Shown here: positions 12,082 through 21,709 of the stretch, piece after piece
How positions within the stretch are numbered: position 1 is the stretch's first letter
Layout of the letters: each line of letters opens with the position of its first letter
Source: Hemerocallis citrina
Taxonomy: Eukaryota > Streptophyta > Magnoliopsida > Asparagales > Asphodelaceae
Assembly: GCA_017893485.1 (NCBI GenBank)
Contig: CM030368.1
Span: 173,506,004-173,570,003 of the forward strand
Direction of reading: 5' to 3'
DNA: 64,000 nt
Position numbers and translations under genes: made by a program
The notes under the pieces: model-generated
Told to the model about the DNA's origin: nothing
What the model saw: the letters and a program-made list of their open reading frames with translations, nothing else
Database searches by the model: none

Positions 12082-12619
12082 GTAGCCAACCGTCGATGTC
12101 TTGTATGCGGAGCGAATGACCCCAAGGTTCAAAACAGCCCAAGAAACAGGAGAAGTGCACCAACTGGAGGATCAACTCCCAGTGGAGGACAAGCTAGAGA
12201 ATGTGGTCAGGCCCACAACCAGATTGCAAAGGAAGCAGAGACTGCCGGAGTTGTGATTGCAAGTATTTTTCTATTTTGTTGCATTCCAATTCTTGCGTCT
12301 TTTATTCTTCTGTGCTTGCATCCATCATATTTTGTCAATTCAATATAGAGTATCATGCTAGTTATTTCTTCCCTGCCATATTCTCTTCAATTTTGGTTTT
12401 GCCCCTTGTTCCTCCCCCTTCATATTCAATTCTTTCATTCCTTGTTTTCTTTCGTCCCTTGCAGTCATCATCTTCTTTGAGTCTTTATTGGTATAAATTC
12501 ATTTTTCTCTTTATAATTATTTTTCCCAAATATTTTATGTATTTCGATTATTATTTGTTATATTTTGGATCTTCTATAAAAAAAAAGTTTTCTAAACCAA
12601 AATTTTGTTATTTCGAATA

Positions 12620-13310
12620 ATTGTGTATTTTAACTTCACTTTCCGTTTTATAATTGATCGACTATATATATTCCTGTTTGATTTATTTATAGAGTTGATA
12701 AGCCAAATTCTTATTTTGTTTTATAATGTTATTATTACTACTACTATTATTATGGCTATTGTTTTCGTTATTATTATTGGTGTTATTATTATTATTGTTA
12801 TTACTATTGCTATTATTATTATTATTATTGTTTTCATTATCTTTATTGTTGTTGTTAATATTTAATTACCTTTACACAAAAAAGTTGAACCTAAAATTAT
12901 ATTCTGTCTTGTATTATTATTCTTACCAGTATTGTTAATATTTTTAATATTATTATTATTATTATTATTATTGTTATTATTGTTATTATTATTGCATTAT
13001 TTTCATGAATGTGTTGAATCATATTCTGTCGTGTATGTATTATCATTATTATCAGTTTTGTTAATAATTTTTTTTATTTTATTGTATTATTATTACCAGT
13101 ATGATTATGATGATTTTGATTACTGTTATTATTATTGTTATTATTATTTTATTATTATGGTTATTATTATATTTTTATTATTGTTGTTGTTATTATTTTT
13201 ATTATTATTGTTATTATTTTTACTATTATTGTTATTATTATTTTATTATTATTGATATTATTATTTTTATTATTAATATTTGTTGTTATTATTACTTTTG
13301 TTAAAGCCCA
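12620..13310. repeat. AT-rich simple-sequence expansion (TTA/ATT)n in the element interior
   Basis: Long degenerate ATT/TTA tracts occupy the place between gag and the protease scrap. They give long Leu/Ile/Val/Tyr frames that reflect base composition only. The related gypsy element has a much shorter T-rich spacer at the same place (54162-54320). Confidence 0.85.
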
Positions 13311-13454
13311 TTAGTTTTGATCTATATTATATCATTTAATTATTTAGATTGAAGCTCAATTTCATATTCTTCTGCATTATTTACTTATATCTGACTTGAG
13401 CCTATACTCTCCTTGATCCTGGTGTCTCATTCTGGTCTTCCTGCTCGGTTCCCC

Positions 13455-13505
13455 GATTTGTGTCATGTGGCCTACAGCGACATGTATGATGCTTGGAACA
13501 TCACC
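13455..13505 (+). pseudogene. protease remnant of gypsy Pol
   Basis: CAGCGACATGTATGATGCTT and the following bases (YSDMYDAWNIT) align with the protease region of the gypsy element near 54419-54460 (CSNMLEAWNIV). The catalytic motif itself is not recognisable, and the remnant ends at a tRNA-like segment at 13506. The match is short, but it lies at the expected place between gag and the polypurine tract. Confidence 0.55.
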
Positions 13506-13559
13506 ATCGGAGTAGCGCAGTGGAAGCGTGGTGGGCCCATAACCCACAGGACTCAAGAT
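13506..13559 (+). pseudogene. 5' portion of an initiator tRNA-Met-like sequence inside the retrotransposon
   Basis: From ATCGGAGTAGCGCAGTGG on, the sequence follows the plant initiator tRNA-Met gene through the acceptor 5' strand, the D arm with A-box (TAGCGCAGTGG), the whole anticodon stem-loop (GTGGGCCCATAACCCAC, anticodon CAT) and the start of the variable loop. It then diverges: the T arm with B-box and the 3' acceptor strand are absent. About 29 bases in a row across the anticodon arm agree with the tRNA as I know it. It cannot make a functional tRNA. The same tRNA primes reverse transcription of this element, so a template switch onto the primer is a plausible origin (inference). Confidence 0.75.
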
Positions 13560-13798
13560 TCTCTTGTTGTTCCTTCTTCTATGCATCATTCAGTTCTTGT
13601 TAGTCCTTTTTTTTTCACTCGTCATCTTTTGTCGATTTATTGTCCGACATCAATCCTATTTATGTTCTTTTCTTATTCTGGTGCTTTCATCACTTGAGTT
13701 CTCTTTTTCTAATTTTTCTGCCTTGTTATTTCTTGAGTTTGCTTTTGTTTTGTCCTACTACCTGCCAGAATGAATTTCGATGACAAAATTATTTTTGT

Positions 13799-13811
13799 AA
13801 GGTGGGTAGGA
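13799..13811 (+). promoter_or_regulatory. polypurine tract
   Basis: AAGGTGGGTAGGA sits one base before the 3' LTR (13813) and would prime plus-strand synthesis. The gypsy element has the same tract before its 3' LTR at 58219. Confidence 0.9.
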
Positions 13812-13812
13812 T

Positions 13813-14097
13813 TGTAACCCCCATTTATGCAAATACGTATTTTATGAGTATTTTCTGTATCTCGATAGTTATAAATTCGTTATTTGTTAAATTCATTTTG
13901 AATTTCATGTTAAAGTATTTTTCTAAACAATAGTTATAATTATTTTGAATAAACTTTGTTTCCATTTCTACTTGATCAACTATACACATTTTAACCTTCA
14001 AAAATATTATTACTGTTTGGACTATTTCAATAAATTCCTATTTTATATTATTTTACTACTCTGATAATTGCTATTGTGTTTTTAGTATTGTTATTAC

Positions 14098-14137
<40 letters not shown>

Positions 14138-17100
14138 GTCACTATTAATATTGACAGTATTTTTATTCTTATTGTTATGATTATTATTATTATTCTTATT
14201 GTTATTGTGATTAATTAGTATTTCTATTATTATAATTTCTATTGCTGTTATTATTATTGTTGCTGTTGTTACTATTATGATTATGATTATTTTATTTTAT
14301 AAACCATATGATACTAATTATTTCCCCTAATTTCCTATTTTGGATTTGTATTGTATTTTCATTTATTATATCTGGATTCTCTCTATTATATTATAATTTT
14401 TCTTTCTCGGGTTCTCTTATTTTCTTTTGATCATTCCGTTCTTTTTCTCCTATTTTTGGTTCGTTGCAAATTTTGAACTTTGTGATTTGAGTTTGATTTG
14501 TTCCGCTTTATGTTCATCTCATTGTTTTATGCTTATTCGTCTATTTTTGGAGCCAAAACCGGTACCCAAAACCCATTAAATCGCAACCCAAAACCCAATT
14601 TCTTAATCTCCTATAAATACCATCATTAAACCCTAATAATATATTCTCTCTCTCTTTCCGCCGTTTTCTTTCTCTCTCCCTGATCCCATCTCTTCTCTGT
14701 TTCTTCTCCAACCGCCCCGAACCCAAATCCCCATCGCCCTAGCCTTCCGATAGCCATCTACGACCTCCACCTTCATCTCCTCCGTCCTCGTCATCGCCCT
14801 CTCGTCATCTTCCGACCATCCCCATCGCCATCTCTTCCCCCGTCGTCAACTCCTCAACCCGAACCCATCACCCATTGCTCCATCGTCGTCTTCCTAGTCC
14901 ATCACCTTCGTCTTTGCCCTCTGCTCACCCTCGCAACCCCAGAGAACCCACCTCATCTTCGTCATTACCGCCATCCAAGCCCCGTTCACCCTGTCGTCGT
15001 CTTCCCCTATTTTCGAGCGAAAACAGAGTTCGCTCTCGTTGAAGCCTCACCGTCGCCGTCGCTTCCCGACCGTAGCACCGCCATCGTAAGTGCCCCTACC
15101 TCATCGTGGTGTCGTCGTCGTCATCCCAAGCTCAGCCAGCCGTCGCCACCATCTCCCGCACACACACACTCTCTCTCTCTCCGTCGAAGTGAGGAAGAAG
15201 AAGGGTAGGGATTGGCCGAAGTGGTGTTTATTGTTTTGGGCGTAGGAGTCTGACATTGGTGTTCAGTGTTTGTGAAGTGAGCCACCGTTTGCTTGTTTTC
15301 TTGGGATCTGCTGTAGGCTTGTGTACTATTGGATCTGGAGTTATTGTGTTTTGCTGTTGTGGGATCTTGTGTGGTTTTGCTGTTCGCTGTTTTGCACGTG
15401 TCTCGTCCGTGTTTTGGTTCGTCGCTTGGGATCCTTATCCCGTTATTCTATTTATTTGAATCTACTAATTAACAGGCAAGTTTCTTCTTGAACTAGTATT
15501 TTATTTTGTTCAAGATTTTTTTTATCTCTGCAAGTAGATCTCGTCCTTTTCCTTATCATGCTGTTATTTGACAATTCCGTTAAGTCTATTGAGGGTTTAC
15601 ACGAGCTAACCGAAAATATTCTTAACATCATGCCACTCTCTTTGATCTAAAATCTAGTCCCTATTATTTCATGCATATGCACTTACATGAAAAATAACTA
15701 GGTCCATATTGTAGACTTGTTTGATGTATTAAACATGTTAGATTGGTTTGATTGATGAATTAATACCATGCCTGCAAAATTGTATCTTAAACATAAAAAT
15801 ATGCATATTGACACCTAGGGTCACTTTGATTATTAATTTTTGCATGAAATATATGATTGTATGACTTAATTGTTGCATATTCATGTCAAAGCAAACTCTG
15901 GACTGCTGTGTGTTCCATTTTGAATCAGATTTTCGACCATGTTTCTGTTATATTTTGAAATAACTTTATGAACATAAAATTTAGCCTCAGATGTCTAGTT
16001 TACTGCCCTTTTTACGAATTTGAATTCAGATGTGTAATCTGCTAGATATCATCATTTTAGTACAACTGTGTCAGAATTTTCAGATTCACAAATGCATGCG
16101 TATCCTGCTGTTTTATATTTTATTTGAGCATGTTAACAGTAAAATAAAAGTCTGAAATAAATCTAGCTAAACCTAGAAATGTGTAGGAATCACCCAGAAT
16201 TTTTATAGATTTATTTGATGAGTTTTCTGACCTGAAAAAAATAGATGAACACGATTTACATCATGCAGCCTGAACATAAAACCTAAATAGAATAGAGTTT
16301 TCAGCCTAGTTTCTATAGCTTTTACATGCCTTATTTATATTCGCTGGAACCGACAGAGAGTCTACTTTCTAGAACTTTTGACAGATCCAGATTTTCTATT
16401 TTGTAGTAGCCGCAATCCATGTTTTATTACAGCAAGGTCATGTTGTCCTGATTATGTGATTGTGCTTATTTGATGTGTTTGCTCCTTGCTTTGCCTGTAA
16501 CGAGTAGAATTAGCCACACTTAGTATCATACAACATTGACACCTTCTTGCATGCTCACATAGGATGAAAATAAACTATTAACAAGCCGGGGTATTATGGG
16601 TAGACTTGGTAGTGAACGATCGAAAAATGTACTCGGTAAGACCTCTTGCTCGCATGAACACTTGACATGGAAGGTGGAGAAACACTTGTTATCTTGTTAT
16701 CTTGTTATCTTGTTATCTTTTTATTACGTTATCTTGTTATCTTATTATCTTGTTACGCCGAGTACACGATCCGTGAATTCACCATCAGTCTAAAATATTT
16801 ACTTTGTGTTTGCACCGAACCTGTAGTATGGGATGCGGTAGTACGTGCACTAGATAGGCTAATAAAATGATTAATAACCTGCATGCTTGATCTTGTATTG
16901 AACTTGACTTGAAATCACGCATTTCATGTGTGATTACTGTAGAGCTTTGATATTGTTGCCTGCTCTTTGCTTTCTTCTTTGACTTTGATGATGTCCTTTT
17001 TCTTTGATATTCATGTTTCCTTTATCCTCTATTTTTCTTTACTTGCTGTCCACGATTTGCTCTAAGGACACTCTTTTCTTTCTTTTTAGGTCAAGAATTT

Positions 17101-17472
17101 ACAGGTACTGAAGGAACAATACCAGAAGAACTTGGTGAGCAAACTCTCTGAAGATCGGAGCTGGACTATTAGACTACTATAGCTATCTCTTGTTATTTGC
17201 TTTTTGTACTGCTTTTATCATACTTTGTATTCTTGGGCCTTTATGATCCGAAGTTTGTTTTATCCCAGATGTTGGATTGTTATTTAGTGAATTTATTTCA
17301 TGATTATTTTGGAGTTTATTCATTGTTTATGTGGTTATTCTTTTCTCTGCGTGGTTGTATTCTGTTGTATATTGTTGAGTTAATCTGTTACAGCTTATGG
17401 ATGATGTATAATCATTAGCTGGGCTTTCGTTACGTGCTCGTATTCCCGTATTTTGGAAAGCGGGGCGTGACA
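13813..17472 (+). repeat. 3' LTR, 3.66 kb
   Basis: Begins TGTAACCCCC and ends GGGGCGTGACA, followed by target duplication CAATC. It is collinear with the 5' LTR, including the TATA box (14612), C-rich leader, modules and minisatellite (16627-16765). Differences from the 5' LTR are mostly transitions and repeat-length changes. Confidence 0.93.
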
Positions 17473-17637
17473 CAATCCTTCTTTATTGCTTTCCTTCTTT
17501 GCTTATTCTTGAATCTTTTATTGATATTATTTAATCCTAAAAATCTGAACAACTTAATTTAAACTTATTAGTATTTATAGGTACGTTTTGTGCACACGAA
17601 ACTAAGAGTCAACATCTTCTCCTTCATACCCTTGATC

Positions 17638-18725
17638 TCATCTCTGTGTGTATAGGATCAACATAATCCCAACAACACAAACCAATGCCATAAGATCAAA
17701 GTGATTCTTTACATTTGGATTATTGTAGACATCTTCAGAAAGAGTTGCTTTTCCCACGCCTCCAATACCAACTACCGAGAAATCACACACACTTTTGATA
17801 GTAGATGCACCAGTTTTGGAACATGTTTGTAATAGAAACTCTATTAGTTGGTTTCTCTCAGAGTCTCTGCCAAATAGTTCAGATTTTTGCTGTCTTTGCT
17901 GCTGCTTATGCTTCTTCGCTTCTTCTCCTTCTTCAAATCCTTGATATATTCTCTTTGTGTATAGGATCCACATAATCCCAACAACACAAACCTATGCCAC
18001 AAGATCAAAGTGGTTCTTTACATTTGGATTATTGTAGACATCTTGAGCAAGACTTGTCTTTCACATGCCCCCAATACCAACTACTAGGAAAACATGGACA
18101 TTTTTGCTAGTAGATGCACCAGTTTTGGAACATGGTTGTAATAGAAACTCTATTAGTTGCAGTCTCTGCCAAATAGTTCAGATTCTACTAGCATAGAGGT
18201 TGTCCCTCGTGACTTCATTATTTCACCTTGACACTGATTCTAGGTTCAGAATGAATCAGCTGAATAAGAAGTTCTATATGTTTGGTGATTGTGCCAAATC
18301 TAACTACTATATTATTCAACTTATTAAGCTCATCATTGGAAAAGAAGAAAGTAAGTGTTGCAATACGCAGACGTTTGTACCATCTGCAAGAAGTGCTATT
18401 CACTTGATTAGCTATCCTCTCAACTTTGTCTTCAAGAATTTTGTATTCAAGCATGTCATGTACATCCTCAGCATCATAGGCAGCATCTTTGACACCCATG
18501 ACCCAACAACCACTTCTTCAAGGCTGAATTATACTCGATCCTTCGGTGATCAGCAGCAATCAACACAACTTGAAGTGCCTCTAGATCATCCTTGAGGCAT
18601 TTTAGCTTTTTCTTAGTGTTTTCATCATACTTATAATGATCGCCCATGTAGGAGCAGACTTTCTGGACCAAATTGCCAACAACGGTCGATGCAAACCATC
18701 CCCCGGCTTCCCACCCTGAAGACAT
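17638..18725 (-). pseudogene. CC-NBS-LRR disease-resistance gene fragment (Rx-N domain and P-loop only)
   Basis: NLR proteins are intracellular immune receptors. Reading leftward from the ATG at 18725, MSSGWEAGGWFASTVVGNLV and the following LKDDLEALQVVL match an Rx-type N-terminal coiled coil. LKKWLL then continues in another frame as KDAAYDAEDVHDMLEY (frameshift near 18495), the conserved end of that domain. The NB-ARC start follows: LFGRD, LIEFLLQ, then the P-loop VVGIGGVGKATL with NHFDL. Everything beyond (RNBS, GLPL, MHD, LRRs) is absent, the P-loop segment is duplicated, and one copy has a stop in place of G-K. The sequence to the left (17478-17637) has no recognisable gene. Confidence 0.85.
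17640..18195. repeat. tandem duplication of the NLR P-loop segment
   Basis: About 240 bp at 17640-17890 is repeated, diverged, at 17948-18195 (offset about 308 bp). Both copies encode the LFGRD-to-NHFDL stretch. The left copy keeps GIGGVGK; the right copy reads GIGGM followed by a stop. Confidence 0.85.
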
Positions 18726-18804
18726 GGCGGTACAGAAGTGGATCTTCCTTTCTCAGGTGAGGGTTAAGCCAAATTCACAATCAAATACCACCAGTCAAAA
18801 TAGT

Positions 18805-19215
18805 GCTATAAGTTTTTTTTTTCCCGAGGGAAAAGGGAATTTTTTCCCAAACTGTCTCACTTTTTGAAAGTTTTTTCCAAACTGCCTTAATTTTTTTAAA
18901 AATTTCCGAACTGTCTCTCTGGCTTTCTGAAAAAGCGAGTGTGGTTAAAACCTCATCGCTTTTTCAGAAAGCGAGTGTGTCTTTTGATTTTCGAAAGCCT
19001 ACACTCGCTTTCTCAAAAAGCGAGTGCCACTTAGTTCATATCAATTAGTCACTCAAGCCTTATTGGTCAATGGGTGTGTTTTAGGGATGTTACTGTTCAT
19101 GGGGCTGTTAGGTCTGGGTTTGAATTCAGCAATTCCCATTTTTATTTTTTAATTCGTTTTTTAAGTGTTTGATGAAATAAAAATTGGAAAAAAAATATAA
19201 TAATTCCTTATAAAT
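18805..19215 (+). repeat. left terminal inverted repeat
   Basis: It opens with T- and C-rich sequence (TTTTTCCCAAACTG), followed by alternating CACTCGCTTT and AAAGCGAGTG subrepeats, then a distinctive block containing TTACTGTTCATGGGGCTGTT shared with the right arm. The exact inner end is approximate. Confidence 0.85.
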
Positions 19216-19732
19216 TTTGTGTGCCCCTTATTGTAAGTCTTGTATGGAAAAAAATATCTAGCACAAGTGGTTTGTGGTTGACATTATGCTGTATTCTCTA
19301 TCCAAATACTTCTATCTATTGGTTCAGTAGTGCATGTGATTATGGTAACTCTGTTCTAGTTAAATTTGCCATTGTTTATTTCAACATTTACGTCTTTCCA
19401 GTAATGGAATAAAAATGCCAAAGATTTCTAACTTCCTTCCTTCTAGATTTGATTGGCCTTATTCTTAATTGAGATAAAATCTTATTGGACTGATTTACCT
19501 TATTTCATGTTCAAGGCTTGGATGTTATTGGCATAAGCCAATCAATACAAGTACTTCATGAACCTGAGGAGAATGAATAATCCAAATTGTTAGTATATCA
19601 ACCTGACTCCACTTATCCTCATGTCCCTTAGCACCGCATGCATAGTTAGTCTTTTCATATGATTTTACAGTTTACTCAATATTTGTGATTCCTCTCTAAT
19701 TTTCGATTATTGACCAAGTAAATATTATGCAG

Positions 19733-20054
19733 CCTTTATTCCCTGGATAGGTATTAGGCACAACTTCTGCCTTACTGTTTCTGTCGATAGGTTTTAGGCA
19801 CCCCAACTCGGGAAGAGATAAAGTGCATGAATCCAAATTACACCGAGTTCAAGTTTCCACAGATGAAAGCTCATCTGTGGCACAAGGTATCATCGAATAC
19901 AATACAGAGCGTAGGAATAACTGAACCCAGTTTGGTAAGTTAAATAATTGTACTGTATGCCTAAAATTCTAGGTTTTCCAAAAGCAGATGCCTCCTGAGG
20001 CAGTTGATCTTGTATCAAGACTGCTCCAGTACTCACCAAGTTTGCGTTGCACAG
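19733..20054 (+). pseudogene. captured GSK3/SHAGGY-like protein kinase fragment with introns
   Basis: GSK3/SHAGGY kinases are cytosolic Ser/Thr kinases in plant hormone and stress signalling. Three exon pieces are visible: PLFPG after a TATGCAG acceptor (19733-19747); [20 protein letters not shown] and the following [13 protein letters not shown] (19791-19886) between AG and GT; and [20 protein letters not shown] plus SPSLRCT (19973 to about 20053) after TTCTAG. These cover the C-lobe after the activation segment. The kinase N-lobe, catalytic loop and C-terminus are missing. Retained introns show a DNA-level capture, not a retrocopy. The 19216-19732 stretch is probably intron. Any RNA product is speculative. 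Confidence 0.88.
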
Positions 20055-20231
20055 TAGTAAGAATGTTTGATCTTTTCCTTTTCTGTCTTCTTGTAAATGT
20101 TTACCAGGATATTTACTTCTTTATCATAAATTATATTTTTGCTGGTCCTCTATGTGATGTTCATGCATACTTTATTTAAACTTCCAGTTTTCCCCCTGTT
20201 CTAATAATATATTGTGTTAGATTAGCATATA

Positions 20232-20670
20232 ATTCGCAACTTTTATTATAATATTATAATATTTTTTTCCAACTTTTATTTCACCAAACACTAAAAAAAC
20301 GAATTTAAAAATAAAAGTGAGAAATGCCGGATTCGAACCCAGACCCAACAGCCCCATGAACAGTAACAGCCCTAAAACGCACTCATTGACTAATAAGGCT
20401 TGAGTGACTAATTGATATGAACTAACTGACACTCGCTTTTTGTGAAAGCGAGTGGTTAAAACCCAATCATTTTTTCAGAAAGCGAGTGTAGGCTTTCGAA
20501 AATCAAAAGCCTCACACTCGCTTTCTGAAAAAGCGATGAGGTTTTAACCACACTCGTTTTTTTAGAAAGCGAGTGAGGTAGTTTGAGAATTTTTAAAAAA
20601 ATTAGGCAGTTTGGGAAAAACTTTCAAAAAGTGGGAAAGTTTGGGAAAAAAATCGGGAAAAGGTGGAATA
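20232..20670 (-). repeat. right terminal inverted repeat
   Basis: The reverse complement follows the left arm from end to end, including AACAGCCCCATGAACAGTAA and the AAAGCGAGTG subrepeats. It carries one extra diverged subrepeat relative to the left arm. Confidence 0.85.
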
Positions 20671-20679
20671 CAAAATAGT

Positions 20680-21135
20680 ACTAAAGTTCCTGAAACTTTA
20701 TCTTCTTTCATAGTGTTGGCCTTTCAACAGGGAACATTGGTGTGTATCTCGAGTATCAATTCTTAAACAATAGTTCTCTGATGGGAAGGGCCAAACACCA
20801 GTGATTATTTTAATAGCAACATATATTGTATTTTGAAGACGATAAAATTCCGTGTGGGTGGTTCCATTACAATTATAATTAATTAAATTCCTACAGAAAC
20901 CACGCAAGCAGATACTTTCTCTTTCAATATGAGTGTTATTTTTATTCAACAGCCATCCTCATTTGCTCTCTATGTTTGTAACTTGTAAGCCACTCGTTAT
21001 CTTCACAAACTGGAGTCAGTCAGAACCTTTTAATTAACCTCTTTGAATAGAAATGTCCTAGTTGTAAGATTATATCGAGTAGAAGAACAAGACCCAAACA
21101 TCTACCACAGCATATGGCTGATATTTTTGTCATTC
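20680..21135. other. unannotated spacer, no recognised feature
   Basis: AT-rich sequence between the kinase-carrying element and the Tork-like copia. The longest frame (minus, 20698-20949) shows no motif I recognise. It continues at 26282 if the copia is removed. Confidence 0.4.
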
Positions 21136-21140
21136 TAGGT

Positions 21141-21692
21141 TATTGGGAAAAACTCGGTATTTTCCCGCTTCGTGAAGTTAAGATGGGCACTTAAAGATAT
21201 AGATAGAAATAGATGCAAGAGAGATTTACAACTCAAATGGAGATTTTTCTATTATACAAAGAGTAGTAGTATTACAAGAATTTGACTCTCTATAACACAC
21301 TCTCACAATTTTGTGGCTCACTCAAGCTTGAGAATTAGAACTTCTCAAGTTATCTTACTTTCTCTCAAAGTGGCTCTCTAACTCTAACTTTGGATTACAA
21401 GAACTTGTTTTTGGAGTGAGTAGGAATGAAGACTTCCACCCCTATTTATACTACTCCACACCCACAATGAACGGTGGAGATTAATTTGATCCAAGGGTGG
21501 AGATTAACTCTAGAATTCTCCATTTCTAGAGATCTCCATGAAACTATACCAACTCTCTAGAGTTCTCCATTTCTAGAGATCTCCATGAAACTATACCTTT
21601 CAACTTCCTTCCACACTCTTCCATGAAGCTCTAGAATACTCCACATCTCTAGAGAATTCCATATTATTCTCAATTAAGGAAGGAACCCAACA
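21141..21692 (-). repeat. 3' LTR of the Tork-like copia
   Basis: In plus-strand reading it starts TATTGGGAAAAACTC (the right LTR has TGTTGGG) and ends GGAACCCAACA. It contains a tandem copy of about 48 bp (TTCTCCATTTCTAGAGATC blocks, near 21511-21600). Confidence 0.93.
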
Positions 21693-21706
21693 AATCTCCC
21701 CCTCCT
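21693..21706 (-). promoter_or_regulatory. polypurine tract of the Tork-like copia
   Basis: The minus strand reads AGGAGGGGGAGATT directly before the 3' LTR. Confidence 0.85.
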
Positions 21707-21709
21707 GAC

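Larger units (their letters stand above)
7999..17472 (+). mobile_element. complete large-LTR non-autonomous gypsy-type element (LARD-like), 9.5 kb
   Basis: Two LTRs of 3.60 kb and 3.66 kb enclose a 2.2 kb interior. The element is flanked by a perfect 5-bp duplication, CAATC at 7994-7998 and 17473-17477. Both LTRs start TGTAAC; the 3' copy ends GTGACA, the 5' copy GTGATA. A primer-binding site (11607) and polypurine tract (13799) are in place. The interior has a short gag, AT-rich spacer, a protease scrap and a tRNA-like piece, with no reverse transcriptase, RNase H or integrase. It would depend on another element; the gypsy at 52367-61854 shares ends, primer site and polypurine tract. About seven differences in the first 105 bp of the two LTRs point to an old insertion. 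Confidence 0.92.
18805..20670. mobile_element. Mutator-like (Pack-MULE/foldback-type) element carrying a captured kinase fragment
   Basis: Two inverted repeats of roughly 410 bp (18805-19215 and about 20232-20670) enclose about 1 kb. A 9-bp direct repeat CAAAATAGT lies at 18796-18804 and 20671-20679, the duplication size typical of Mutator elements. The inverted arms contain AAAGCGAGTG-type subrepeats that are themselves palindromic. The core contains exons and an intron of a SHAGGY-like kinase rather than a transposase, so it is non-autonomous. The arms differ by scattered substitutions and small indels. Confidence 0.85.

Noticed and set aside
12605..13304. Long hydrophobic frames rich in Leu, Ile, Val and Tyr resembling membrane proteins
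   Set aside because: They are translations of ATT/TTA repeats; frames overlap, have no conserved residues and are not shared with the other copy.
13506..13559. A functional tRNA-Met gene
   Set aside because: The T arm, B-box and 3' acceptor strand are missing, so it cannot be transcribed normally or fold as a tRNA.
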